Shown one piece after another: positions 32,560 through 40,290 of a DNA stretch of 61,873 nt (positions are counted from its first letter, which is position 1; each line of letters begins with the position of its first letter). The position numbers and the translations under genes are program-made. A model generated the notes under the pieces. It saw only the letters and a program-made list of their open reading frames with translations, searched no databases and was not told where the DNA came from. The stretch covers positions 1 to 61,873 of the forward strand of contig QHBT01000048.1 of assembly GCA_003244185.1 (NCBI GenBank), written 5' to 3'. Source of the DNA: Candidatus Dormiibacter spiritus (GTDB taxonomy: Bacteria > Chloroflexota > Dormibacteria > Dormibacterales > Dormibacteraceae).

Positions 32560-33449
32560 GAGGTCTCCTGCACAGCCGAGAGCACAGGGAGCGTGCCCAC
32601 TCCAAACCCGCGCCACCAGCTGACCTTGACCAGGTCCAGGCGATAGCCCCGCCCTTGGCCCAGCTCCTGGGCTGGATAACGCACCGCCACACGCTCGCCT
32701 GCCTCGTCGTCAGGTGCCAGGTGACCCCTGAGGCAGACTCCCAGCTGGCGGCTGGCCCGAAAGGGATGGCGGTGCTCAATCACCACTGCGGCAGCAAACG
32801 GCCCGCGGCCGGCCGGGCCGTTGGCCCAGAGCAAGGCGCCGTCCGGCGCGGCCGCCCACAGCGCTGGTGTCAGTAAGAGCCCCCCTGCTCCCCACCAGGC
32901 AAGAGCGGCTTCTCCCTCGCCGGCCAGCGGAGAGGCGAAGCCAGGGGGTAGGTGCTTCAACCTGGCCGGTAGGGCATCCTCGGCCGATGCTTCCAGATCG
33001 GCTTCCCGCGCCCGCTCGGGCGTGAAGCGGAGGAGTATCCGGTTCTGCGGCCACCAGCGTCCCGGCACGGCTGGGAGGTCGAGCAGATAGCCGCCGGCGT
33101 AAGCGGCCTGCTTCAGCGCATAGCCGGCCAAGCCCAGGGCGAAACCGGGTCCCTCCCGAGCAGCCCTGAGCTGGCTGCGCAGGTCCAGCGGATCGAAGAT
33201 CTCGAGCCGGCCTTGAAAGCTGAGCGCCCGCTGGCCGGAGGAGACGAGGAAGGCCGCCCTAGGCTGCCGGCGCGCCAGCCGCAGCTTGACAGCGTGACGC
33301 GAGGTGGTCATGAGGATCCGCCGGCCCGCGAAGTGGAAGGCTGTCGGGTTCACGAGCGGCAGCTGCTGGCCGCGGACGGCCAGCATGCCGAGCTGAGCTC
33401 CGGCCAAGAGCTCATGAGCCTGGGCATCGAGATGCACGGCTGCGGCCAC
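32556..33449 (-). CDS. FMN split-barrel (PPOX-type) protein
   Basis: 297 residues from GTG. The N-terminal 130 residues look like a pyridoxamine-phosphate-oxidase-type flavin barrel (LAGAQLGMLAVRGQQLPLVNPTAFHFAGRRILMTTS). The C-terminal half is a less conserved partner domain (GVCLRGHLAPDDEAG...VAVRYPAQELGQGRGYRLDLVKVSWW). It lies directly upstream of fdhD. Flavin binding is inferred from the fold only; function unknown. Confidence 0.65.
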   Translation of the reverse strand: MAAAVHLDAQAHELLAGAQLGMLAVRGQQLPLVNPTAFHFAGRRILMTTSRHAVKLRLARRQPRAAFLVSSGQRALSFQGRLEIFDPLDLRSQLRAAREGPGFALGLAGYALKQAAYAGGYLLDLPAVPGRWWPQNRILLRFTPERAREADLEASAEDALPARLKHLPPGFASPLAGEGEAALAWWGAGGLLLTPALWAAAPDGALLWANGPAGRGPFAAAVVIEHRHPFRASRQLGVCLRGHLAPDDEAGERVAVRYPAQELGQGRGYRLDLVKVSWWRGFGVGTLPVLSAVQETS

Positions 33450-33476
33450 TCTGGGGAGACTACCGCTGGCAGCTGC

Positions 33477-33932
33477 TCACGAGGGCTGCGGGGACTCCAG
33501 CTGCTGGCGCATGTGTTCCAGCGCTCTGCGCAGCCGCCCCCGCACTAGACCGTCCGCTCGAGCGGCCAGGAGCCCACCCAGCGCGCCGCCCGGGGGTTCG
33601 TAGGCGATCTCCAGCGAAACTTCGGTGCCACCGCCGAGTTCGCGGAAGCGCCAGCCGCCCCGCTGGGGGACCAGGCCGCGTTCCGAGTGCCAGCCGAGAC
33701 CATGAGGACGGTCCCAGGAGTCGAGGACCAGCGTCGTCTCGTAGCCGACGCCCAGCGGATTCATCCTCACCCGAAAGCGAGCGCCCACACCTCGGGTTCG
33801 GGCACCGACTGGCTGCCACTCGCCGATGCCCTCCAGCACTCGGGGTGCGTTCCGATAGTCAGCGACCCAGTCGAACGCCACCTCTGGTCGTACGCCGATG
33901 ACGAGTCTGGCGGTGAAGCGACGTTCGGCCAT
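33477..33932 (-). CDS. SRPBCC-family protein
   Basis: 151 residues, START/polyketide-cyclase-like: FTARLVIGVRPEVAFDWVADYRNAPRVLEG, a beta-rich core with GVGARFRVRM and LGWHSERGLV, and a long C-terminal helix (RGRLRRALEHMRQQLE). It likely binds a hydrophobic ligand. It is followed at 27 nt by the FMN-barrel and fdhD genes on the same strand, so the three may form an operon. Confidence 0.82.
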   Translation of the reverse strand: MAERRFTARLVIGVRPEVAFDWVADYRNAPRVLEGIGEWQPVGARTRGVGARFRVRMNPLGVGYETTLVLDSWDRPHGLGWHSERGLVPQRGGWRFRELGGGTEVSLEIAYEPPGGALGGLLAARADGLVRGRLRRALEHMRQQLESPQPS

Positions 33933-33941
33933 CGGGGCTGA

Positions 33942-34754
33942 GTGTCACTGATCAACCTCCGCTGGGTGGCGCGGAGGCCCGTGGTCGACCTTCGCCGCGC
34001 CCATCATGGATTACCAGTGACAGCCAGCGAAACCGTCACAGTCCTCGATGCAGTCGCCTCCCGCCAGCCGGGGGCCATTCCCAACGACTACCTGCCCGCC
34101 ATGCAGCGGCTGACCTGCGGACTGGTCAGGGCGAGAGGCGACTGCCTCAGGCTAGGCCCGCTCGCACTGCTGAGCTTCGACTCTGCCTCCCGGCTGGCGT
34201 CTGGTTGGCAAAGAGTGATCCGGGGTGGACTGCTGGCCCGACAGCCAGGAGGCACGCTGAGCGTTGGCTGGCAGGACGGCCGGCTGGTCGGTGAAGTGGC
34301 CGGCTACTCACCCTGGCTGCCGCGCCGACTCTATGAGCTGACCCAACTGCCTCTGCACCACGCGCTTATGCGCCTGTACCTGCTGGGTCTGCGCGGCCGG
34401 GTGCCGCCGCCCGGCCTGCCCGCGGGACCGGCCCAACGGCTCGCCGCCGCCTCACTTGACCTCGCGCTGTGCGGCGCTATCACAGCGCTGGCCGCGCCGC
34501 CGACCCGACGCTTCATGCCGCTCCTGGCATGTGTGACGAGCGTGTATCACATCGGCTTCTGGTGTCTCGCCGCCTCGACGCCCGGCGGACGCGCGCTCGG
34601 CCAGCGCGTGGTCGGCCTCGACGGACGTCGGCCGAGCCTGCTCCAAGCGGTGCTCCGGCTGACAGCACTGCCTTTGGCTGTCTGGGCGCGGCGGGCGCTC
34701 CACGACGAGCGCGCCGGCACCGAGGTGATCGAAAGCGCACCATCTAGAGCATGA
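33942..34754 (+). CDS. RDD-family membrane protein
   Basis: 270 residues from GTG. The N-terminal half is soluble and unknown; the C-terminal half carries an RDD-like domain: RLAAASLDLALCGAI, then CLAASTPGGRALGQRVVGLDGRRPSLLQAVLR and RALHDERAGTEVI. RDD proteins are small membrane transport or anchor proteins, often for Na+ or unknown solutes. It starts 9 nt from the divergent SRPBCC gene and its stop overlaps the cupin start by 4 nt. Confidence 0.75.
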   Translation: MSLINLRWVARRPVVDLRRAHHGLPVTASETVTVLDAVASRQPGAIPNDYLPAMQRLTCGLVRARGDCLRLGPLALLSFDSASRLASGWQRVIRGGLLARQPGGTLSVGWQDGRLVGEVAGYSPWLPRRLYELTQLPLHHALMRLYLLGLRGRVPPPGLPAGPAQRLAAASLDLALCGAITALAAPPTRRFMPLLACVTSVYHIGFWCLAASTPGGRALGQRVVGLDGRRPSLLQAVLRLTALPLAVWARRALHDERAGTEVIESAPSRA

Positions 34755-35131
34755 AGCACATCACGATTGAGCAGGCGGATTCGGCGGCACAGTCCATGGG
34801 CACCGAGCACTTCTCCGGAGCCGCAACGGGAGCGCCGCTGCACCGAAGCGACGCGCCGCATGCTGTCAACGCCAGCTTGGTGAGGTTCGAGCGTGGGGTT
34901 CAGAACAACTGGCACCGCCACGAGGGCGGCCAGCTGCTGCATGTTGTGGAGGGTGAGGGCTGGGTCCAGGCACGCAGCGCGGCGCCGATCCGCCTCCGCC
35001 CCGGCGACAGCGTGTCCACCGCGGGCGCCGAGGAGCATTGGCACGGGGCGACCGCCCAGTCGTCGATGGCTCACCTGGCCTTCTCGCTGGGCGAGACGGA
35101 GTGGCTGGAGCCCAGCCCGCCGCAGACGTGA
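34751..35131 (+). CDS. Cupin-domain protein
   Basis: 126 residues. Cupin motif 1 is NNWHRHEGGQLLHVVEGEGWV (three ligands visible: two His and a Gln in the Glu position) and motif 2 is RPGDSVSTAGAEEHWHGA. This resembles the small one-domain cupins annotated as carboxymuconolactone-associated or quercetinase-like sensors. The metal site seems intact. Coupled to the RDD gene by an ATGA overlap. Confidence 0.85.
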   Translation: MKHITIEQADSAAQSMGTEHFSGAATGAPLHRSDAPHAVNASLVRFERGVQNNWHRHEGGQLLHVVEGEGWVQARSAAPIRLRPGDSVSTAGAEEHWHGATAQSSMAHLAFSLGETEWLEPSPPQT

Positions 35132-35195
35132 CCCAAATCAGCCAGGCGTCGCGCCGGCCCGGCCAGAACGCCTGCGTTGTGGACTATCGACGCTC

Positions 35196-35805
35196 GTGAG
35201 TCAGATAGCTCTCTTCCATTCAGTCCTCGGCGTTCGGCCCGGCGTCCAGGAAGCTGCGAAGCGGCTGCGGGGCGATGGGCACCGCGTTCGCGTGGTCGAT
35301 CAGTACGAAGGAAGGGTCTTTGCTGACTACGCGGTGGCCGCCGAGTACGCCGAAGGGTTGGGCTATCCCCTGCTAATTGCAGCGGGCCCAGGAGGCTGTG
35401 GCGGACCTGCCTGACGGGTTTCTCACCGCGGGATTCTCGAACGGGGCTGGAATGGCAGAATTCGTCGCCCTCCGGCGCCGGGTGTCAGGCGTCCTGATGC
35501 TCTCGGGGGCTCTGCCGCTGGAGATTCTGCGCGCCGACGCCTGGCCGGCAGGAACACCTGCGCAGATTCACTACACCCACGATGACCCCTTTCGCCGACA
35601 GGAGGCGATCGACACCCTCGCAGCGACCATCCGGGCTGCCGGCGCTTCCCTTCAAATGTTCGACTATCCCGGCCGCGGCCATCTGTTCACCGACCCCTCG
35701 CTGCCGGAGGAATACGACGCCGACGCAGCCGAGCTGCTCTGGCGCCGGGTGCTCGACTTCTGCGCCGGTCTGCCGCCCATCGGTACAGCGCCGACCCGCG
35801 GCTAG
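35196..35805 (+). pseudogene. Dienelactone hydrolase-family gene with one-base frameshift
   Basis: The GTG at 35196 begins a DLH-like protein (IALFHSVLGVRPGVQEAAKRLRG; VRVVDQYEGRVF; EYAEGLGYPLL) that runs into a wrong frame near 35370-35376. The +1 frame continues it perfectly: LQRAQEAVADLPDGFLTAGFSNGAGMAEF, HYTHDDPF and YPGRGHLFTDPSLPEEYD. The total of 610 nt equals 203 codons plus one base, so a single extra base (or one missing elsewhere) breaks it. The catalytic nucleophile is not a usual Cys/Ser in a clear elbow (FSNGAG would be Ser). Probable pseudogene or sequence error. Confidence 0.75.
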
Positions 35806-35836
35806 CCCTCGGCAGGCGTCAGGCGGTTTCGGCCGG

Positions 35837-36784
35837 TTACGCCGGCAGGCGCCGGCTCAGGTTGAAGTCGACCAGGCCGCAGAGCAGGTCGCAGAACAGT
35901 TCGTTGCTGGCGGCTGGAATACCATCCACCGCCGGGATCGGTGCTTCGGCCGCGCTGTCGTGGCCGCCAGCCTCACAACAGGCGTTCAGCATGGCCTTGT
36001 GCAAGCGGCCGTCGACGAGCAAGCTCAGGTCCCGCCGCAGCCCCGCCATGGCAGCTGCGATGCCGAAACCAGCCCAATTGGAGCAGGTGGCCACTACCGG
36101 CACGTCGCATTCGGTGACCGTTGCGATGAGCTCCCCCAGTGGCTGAGCCGCCACCGCCGTCGAGCGGATGCCGCCCAGTCCTATCTCGTTACCCAGGTCC
36201 CCAACCCCGATGGTCGGCACGTTTCGGCGACGCAGCTCGGCGACAAGAAGATCAATCCGAGCCAGGTGCCCGCTGACGTCCTGGCCGCCGGCGCGGCGCA
36301 GGCTGCCGTCAGGCGTGGGACCGATCTTCTCGATCACGAAGAGCGCGCCGATTTGAGGTGGCAGCGCCTGAGCCTGCGCCTGGGCCAGCTGGGGATCGAT
36401 CGGGAAGGCGCACACCTCGCAGGTGTCGCCGGCCCCGGCCGCGTCAATGGTCGCCCTGACCGGCTCCAGTCCGGCCTCCTCAGTCAGCACCACCAGGCGG
36501 GCGGAAGTACTCAGGGAGAGGGCCCGCGCCACAGCGGCCAGCCCGAGCGGCCCGTCGGTTTCCCCCCGAGGCAGCGAGTGTGGGCTCACGACGCCCGTCG
36601 TCAGATAGACAGGCAGTCCGGCTTCCGCGACCTGGAGCAGGCGGACCGCTGCGGTCCAGGCCATGGGTCCCCCCAGTAGCCGGCGAGCGGCCTGCCAAAG
36701 CGGTTCGATCACCCCATCGCGGAACCCATCGGGGCGGAACTCCACCGCCAGCAGGTGATCGATCGCCTCAGGTAGCCCGCGCAT
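35837..36784 (-). CDS. D-glutamate cyclase-like (DUF4392) protein
   Basis: 315 residues. The central and C-terminal part has the features of the D-glutamate cyclase family: FVIEKIGPTPDGSLRRAGGQDVSG, RRNVPTIGVGDLGNEIGLGGI and VVATCSNWAGFGIAAAMA. The N-terminal part (LPVYLTTGVVSPHSLPRGETDGPLG) is also family-like. Mammalian D-glutamate cyclase dehydrates D-glutamate to 5-oxoproline; the bacterial role is little known. It stands alone, with 283 bp of non-coding DNA upstream. Confidence 0.75.
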   Translation of the reverse strand: MRGLPEAIDHLLAVEFRPDGFRDGVIEPLWQAARRLLGGPMAWTAAVRLLQVAEAGLPVYLTTGVVSPHSLPRGETDGPLGLAAVARALSLSTSARLVVLTEEAGLEPVRATIDAAGAGDTCEVCAFPIDPQLAQAQAQALPPQIGALFVIEKIGPTPDGSLRRAGGQDVSGHLARIDLLVAELRRRNVPTIGVGDLGNEIGLGGIRSTAVAAQPLGELIATVTECDVPVVATCSNWAGFGIAAAMAGLRRDLSLLVDGRLHKAMLNACCEAGGHDSAAEAPIPAVDGIPAASNELFCDLLCGLVDFNLSRRLPA

Positions 36785-36886
36785 GCCCAGTGGACTCTAG
36801 CGTCGGTGGCAAACGCGACAGCCAGCCGCAGAACAGACCAGGGAAGATTTGTTCCAAACCGGCGGCGCGTACGTAGTGGATTTTCA

Positions 36887-36902
36887 GAAGGCGCCCGCCT
36901 TC
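36887..36902. repeat. Perfect 7-bp hairpin in the gap 36785-37067
   Basis: GAAGGCG, 2-nt loop CC, CGCCTTC. No T-run follows on either strand, so it is not a standard terminator. Nothing else recognisable lies in this 283-bp gap. Confidence 0.4.
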
Positions 36903-37067
36903 CCGACCGAGATCTCCCCCTCCCTACCCGGCGGCCCGGTTCTAAACCAGCCGGGTCGCCACTACATCTCGGCTAAGCCCGACCGCTGGCCTCCCTTACT
37001 GAATGAAACTGGAGGGTCCCCAAGATGGTCGCCTCCGCGCCATAAGGTCACCTGTCCGCTTCCGGAG

Positions 37068-38327
37068 TTAGGCGCCGAGCACGTGCTTCTCTAACCAGGG
37101 GTTACGGAAGGCTGCGCGCGAGTCCAAACGCTGGATCAGACGGACGAAGTCGGGCTGCCGTTCGTACAGCGGGGCTGTCGCGTCTGCTCCGGCGAGGAAG
37201 ACCTTACCCCAGTGCGGCCGGCCCTCCAACGGCGCCAGGGCCGCCTCGACGTCGACGAGCACCCGCTCGACCGCAGCCTGGTCCGGCTCCCATGTGAAGT
37301 GGATGCCGACTGTGTCCCGCCCGTACTGCGGGCTCATCCAGAGGTGGTCGGCGGCCACAGTTCGGATCTCGCTTACCTGCAACAGAGGTCGTAGTCGATC
37401 CGCCAAGGCACGTACCGACTCGATCGCAGCGATGCCTTGCCGCCGAGGCACGAGGTACTCCGATTGAAGCTCCTCACCGCTGCTCGGCGTGAAACCCACG
37501 CGGAAGTGCGGGAGGCGGTCGGACCAGAGACCGTTCCGGCCGAGTTGGGCTGTGCAGTTGATCGGATCGAGCCCGAGGATTGGATGCGTTTCCACAGTGG
37601 TGGCCACCGCGCCGAAGAGGTCGGCCGCCACATGTTCGGACGCATCCGTCACGCGGCTCTTGACCCACACCTGGTCGACAGTGGGGCCCCAGGTTGTGAA
37701 CAAGCTCACGCTGTAGCCGTACGCGGTGATTTCGTCAAAGTGCTCAAAGAGTGAGTCCCAGGCCAATCCTTCGAACACTCGCTGCCGTATCTCGTAGGCC
37801 GGTTCCACGTCCAGCGAAAGCCGAGTGACAGCGCCGACCGCCCCCAGCCCAACCACCAACCCATCGAATTCGGAGTGACCCCGTGCTGCTCGGACGATCT
37901 CGCCGCTCGATGTGACCATTTCAACCGACGACACGGCGGTCGCGAGGTTGCCGTTCGTGTCGCCCGACCCATGTGTCCCACTGCTGACGGCGCCGGCGAC
38001 GGAGATGTGGGGCAAGGATGCCAGATTGTGGAGGGCAACACGTTCCGGCCTCAACGCCTCGGCAAGCTGGCCGTAGGTCATGTTTGCGCTCAGGGAGACG
38101 GTGGCAGCCAACCGGTCGACCGTCACGTCGTGGGGCAGCTCGGCCAGCGTGATCAACTCGTCGGAGTCGGCGATACCGTTGAACGAGTGCCGGGAGCCGA
38201 GCACCCGCACCTTGGCTGCCTGGGCGATGATCTCCTGCAGCTGCTCAACTGTGGACGGTCGGTGGAGCTTCTTGGCCTGGTACGAATAGTTCCCCGCCCA
38301 GTTGGTCAGCTGGCGAAGCGCGCTCAC
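37068..38327 (-). CDS. Alditol oxidase (AldO/xylitol oxidase family)
   Basis: 419 residues, equal in length to Streptomyces AldO and alike throughout: LTNWAGNYSYQAKKLHRP, VLGSRHSFN (His for covalent FAD), LPHISVAGAVSSGTHGSG, YSVSLFTTW, FTPSSGEELQSEYLVPRR, RTVAADHLWMSPQYGRDTVGIHFTW and RPHWGKVF. It oxidises polyols such as xylitol or sorbitol at C1 with O2, releasing H2O2. The start overlaps the nucleotidyltransferase stop by 4 nt. Proximity to the sugar locus suggests polyol use. Confidence 0.92.
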   Translation of the reverse strand: MSALRQLTNWAGNYSYQAKKLHRPSTVEQLQEIIAQAAKVRVLGSRHSFNGIADSDELITLAELPHDVTVDRLAATVSLSANMTYGQLAEALRPERVALHNLASLPHISVAGAVSSGTHGSGDTNGNLATAVSSVEMVTSSGEIVRAARGHSEFDGLVVGLGAVGAVTRLSLDVEPAYEIRQRVFEGLAWDSLFEHFDEITAYGYSVSLFTTWGPTVDQVWVKSRVTDASEHVAADLFGAVATTVETHPILGLDPINCTAQLGRNGLWSDRLPHFRVGFTPSSGEELQSEYLVPRRQGIAAIESVRALADRLRPLLQVSEIRTVAADHLWMSPQYGRDTVGIHFTWEPDQAAVERVLVDVEAALAPLEGRPHWGKVFLAGADATAPLYERQPDFVRLIQRLDSRAAFRNPWLEKHVLGA

Positions 38328-39196
38328 GCCTGGTGTTTGTGCGGCTGGCGCGAACCCCGTCCTGCCATGTCAGCTTTCTCCGGCTGGGAGATCCAAGACG
38401 GCCGACTTTGAGCTAGGGCGTAGCGCAGAAACTCCAGCGTTTCGGTCATATCACCCTCGGTGTGATCATGCCGCCACTGCCAGGCTCGATCCAGGTGAGG
38501 AATCCACTTCATTTCCAACCTCTGGCGAGCCCACTCGACCGCCCGCTTGGACACCAGGGTTCCGCACTCCAGCATGTTCAACGCCCGGCAGAGAGTCAAA
38601 GTGGCGAAAGCCTGATAAGCCCGAGGACGAAGCCAATCCGCTCCATCGACCTGTCGCTGCCAGAAGTCCCGCAGTAGATCGGTGACTGCTATCCGAAGTT
38701 CTCGCGGACTCACACTGTCTATCAGCATCGTCGGCGAGGGGCCCGACACCACCACACCCTGGCGGCTCAGTGAGTGTCGCTCCAGCACCCACGCCGGTCC
38801 ATGGTGACCAACACCGAACTCCCAGTCGACGCCGATCGATGGGTGCGAGGCGTTCGAGTTGTCGTAGCGGCGCAGTGCCTTCAGTGGGATGTAGGAGCCC
38901 TCGAGGCGGTTGGCATACGTTGTCCCACCGATGCCTATCTGCCGGTGCATTTCGCGAAGTCGAGCTAGCACTGCCCTTGAGAGCTCTGCCTTGGTGACAA
39001 CTAGGAAATCAATGTCGCTCGCTGCCGGGTCGAAATCCCCGGTTGCGAGTGAGCCATGGAGATACATACCCACCAATCCGTCCCCTAGGATCTGGCGCAC
39101 ATTTCCCAACAGCAAGCTCACAATTAGATTGACATCCGGGTATGGCGTTGCCTCGACCAAACCGTAACCGTGCGATCTATGATGCACGCCGCTCAA
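38324..39196 (-). CDS. AadA-like aminoglycoside nucleotidyltransferase
   Basis: Up to 290 residues. The nucleotidyltransferase motif is MYLHGSLATGDFDPAASDIDFLVV (GS...DxD), followed by a DUF4111-type helical C-terminal domain (YQAFATLTLCRALNMLECGTLVSKRAVEWA). This resembles ANT(3'')/ANT(9) streptomycin/spectinomycin adenylyltransferases, yet environmental relatives may have other substrates. The start is uncertain: TTG 39196, GTG 39187 or TTG 39160. It is coupled to the alditol oxidase gene. Confidence 0.8.
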   Translation of the reverse strand: MSGVHHRSHGYGLVEATPYPDVNLIVSLLLGNVRQILGDGLVGMYLHGSLATGDFDPAASDIDFLVVTKAELSRAVLARLREMHRQIGIGGTTYANRLEGSYIPLKALRRYDNSNASHPSIGVDWEFGVGHHGPAWVLERHSLSRQGVVVSGPSPTMLIDSVSPRELRIAVTDLLRDFWQRQVDGADWLRPRAYQAFATLTLCRALNMLECGTLVSKRAVEWARQRLEMKWIPHLDRAWQWRHDHTEGDMTETLEFLRYALAQSRPSWISQPEKADMAGRGSRQPHKHQA

Positions 39197-39217
39197 GTTA
39201 CTCCGGCCGCATTGTGG

Positions 39218-40270
39218 TCAGGTCAGGTTGGCCAGAATCTCTCGGATCGACATGGTCGCTCCGCAGATCCATTCGTCGGCGGCGCCGTAATAGACAGTGA
39301 TCTCATCGCTCGCCGCCATGGCGCCCGTCGCGAAAACGACGTTGCCGTAGAAACCGCCGCGTTCATATTCGGCCAGCGGCTCCATGATGGGGGCGGCCGA
39401 GCGGCCGACGACGAGGGCCGGATCCTTCAAGTCAAGCAGGACCGCTCCCAGGCAGTAGCGGTTGTTGTCGTCGACGCCGTGGTAGATCTCCAACCACCCT
39501 TCTTCGATGCGGATGGGGGGCGCACCGGCTCCCACCTTCGCTGAATCCCATGCGCCCCGCCGTGTTCGCAGGACGCACCTGTGGTCTCCCCAGTGGACCA
39601 GGTCGGGCGAGCGTGCCAGCCATATGTACTTGCCGCCCAAGCCCTCACTGACTGGCCGGTGCAGGGCCAGATAGGAGCCTCCTATCTTCTCCGGGAACAG
39701 CACGCAGTCCTTGTTGGGTGGCGCGAGGATCATGCCGTGGCGGTCGAGCGTTCGCCAGTCCGCTGTGCTGGCGAGACTGACGCCGAAGCCGTAGGGTGAC
39801 ACAGCGGTGTAGGCGAGGTAGAAGCGGCCATCGATTTCGGCCACGCGCCCGTCCTCGATCCCGTAGCTTTCCAGCACCCCCTCCCCCTCCAGTGCTGGCT
39901 CGGCCTCTACCTTGAAATGCATGCTATCTGCGCTCGAGGCAAGTCGGAAGTGAGAGATGGTGGTCAGATAGCTATCGCCGGACCAGACGAAGCCGCGAGG
40001 ATCGCTGCTGGCGACGAGTTGAGGATCGCCGTGGGGTACCTCGATGATCCGCATTCCCCCCGGGGCGGCGGCGTCCAGCAGCGGTGCGCTGACACCTGCC
40101 GCACCGGCAGGCACTCCCTCGGCGACCCGAAGCAAGAGATAGGTCTTCTCGTGGAACCGAAAGGAGGCGGGGTTCAGGACGCCTATGACACTCAGTCCGG
40201 GGCGCGACGGCGGCACGTCCTTGGGACCGATGAGCGGATTGGAGGGAAACCGTTTCGCGAGGTCGCTCAT
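39218..40270 (-). CDS. GH130-family glycoside phosphorylase
   Basis: 350 residues from ATG at 40270. Five-bladed propeller features of GH130: NPASFRFHEKTYLLLRVAEG, GIEDGRVAEIDGRFYLAYTA with the catalytic Asp, DCVLFPEKIGGSYLALHRP, and KVGAGAPPIRIEEGWLEIYHG. Known members phosphorolyse beta-mannosides to mannose-1-phosphate. No signal peptide, so it acts in the cytosol on imported oligosaccharide. Divergent from the GH5-like gene with only 20 bp between the likely starts. Confidence 0.9.
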   Translation of the reverse strand: MSDLAKRFPSNPLIGPKDVPPSRPGLSVIGVLNPASFRFHEKTYLLLRVAEGVPAGAAGVSAPLLDAAAPGGMRIIEVPHGDPQLVASSDPRGFVWSGDSYLTTISHFRLASSADSMHFKVEAEPALEGEGVLESYGIEDGRVAEIDGRFYLAYTAVSPYGFGVSLASTADWRTLDRHGMILAPPNKDCVLFPEKIGGSYLALHRPVSEGLGGKYIWLARSPDLVHWGDHRCVLRTRRGAWDSAKVGAGAPPIRIEEGWLEIYHGVDDNNRYCLGAVLLDLKDPALVVGRSAAPIMEPLAEYERGGFYGNVVFATGAMAASDEITVYYGAADEWICGATMSIREILANLT

Positions 40271-40290
40271 CCGTGCTTCACTCAGTATGG

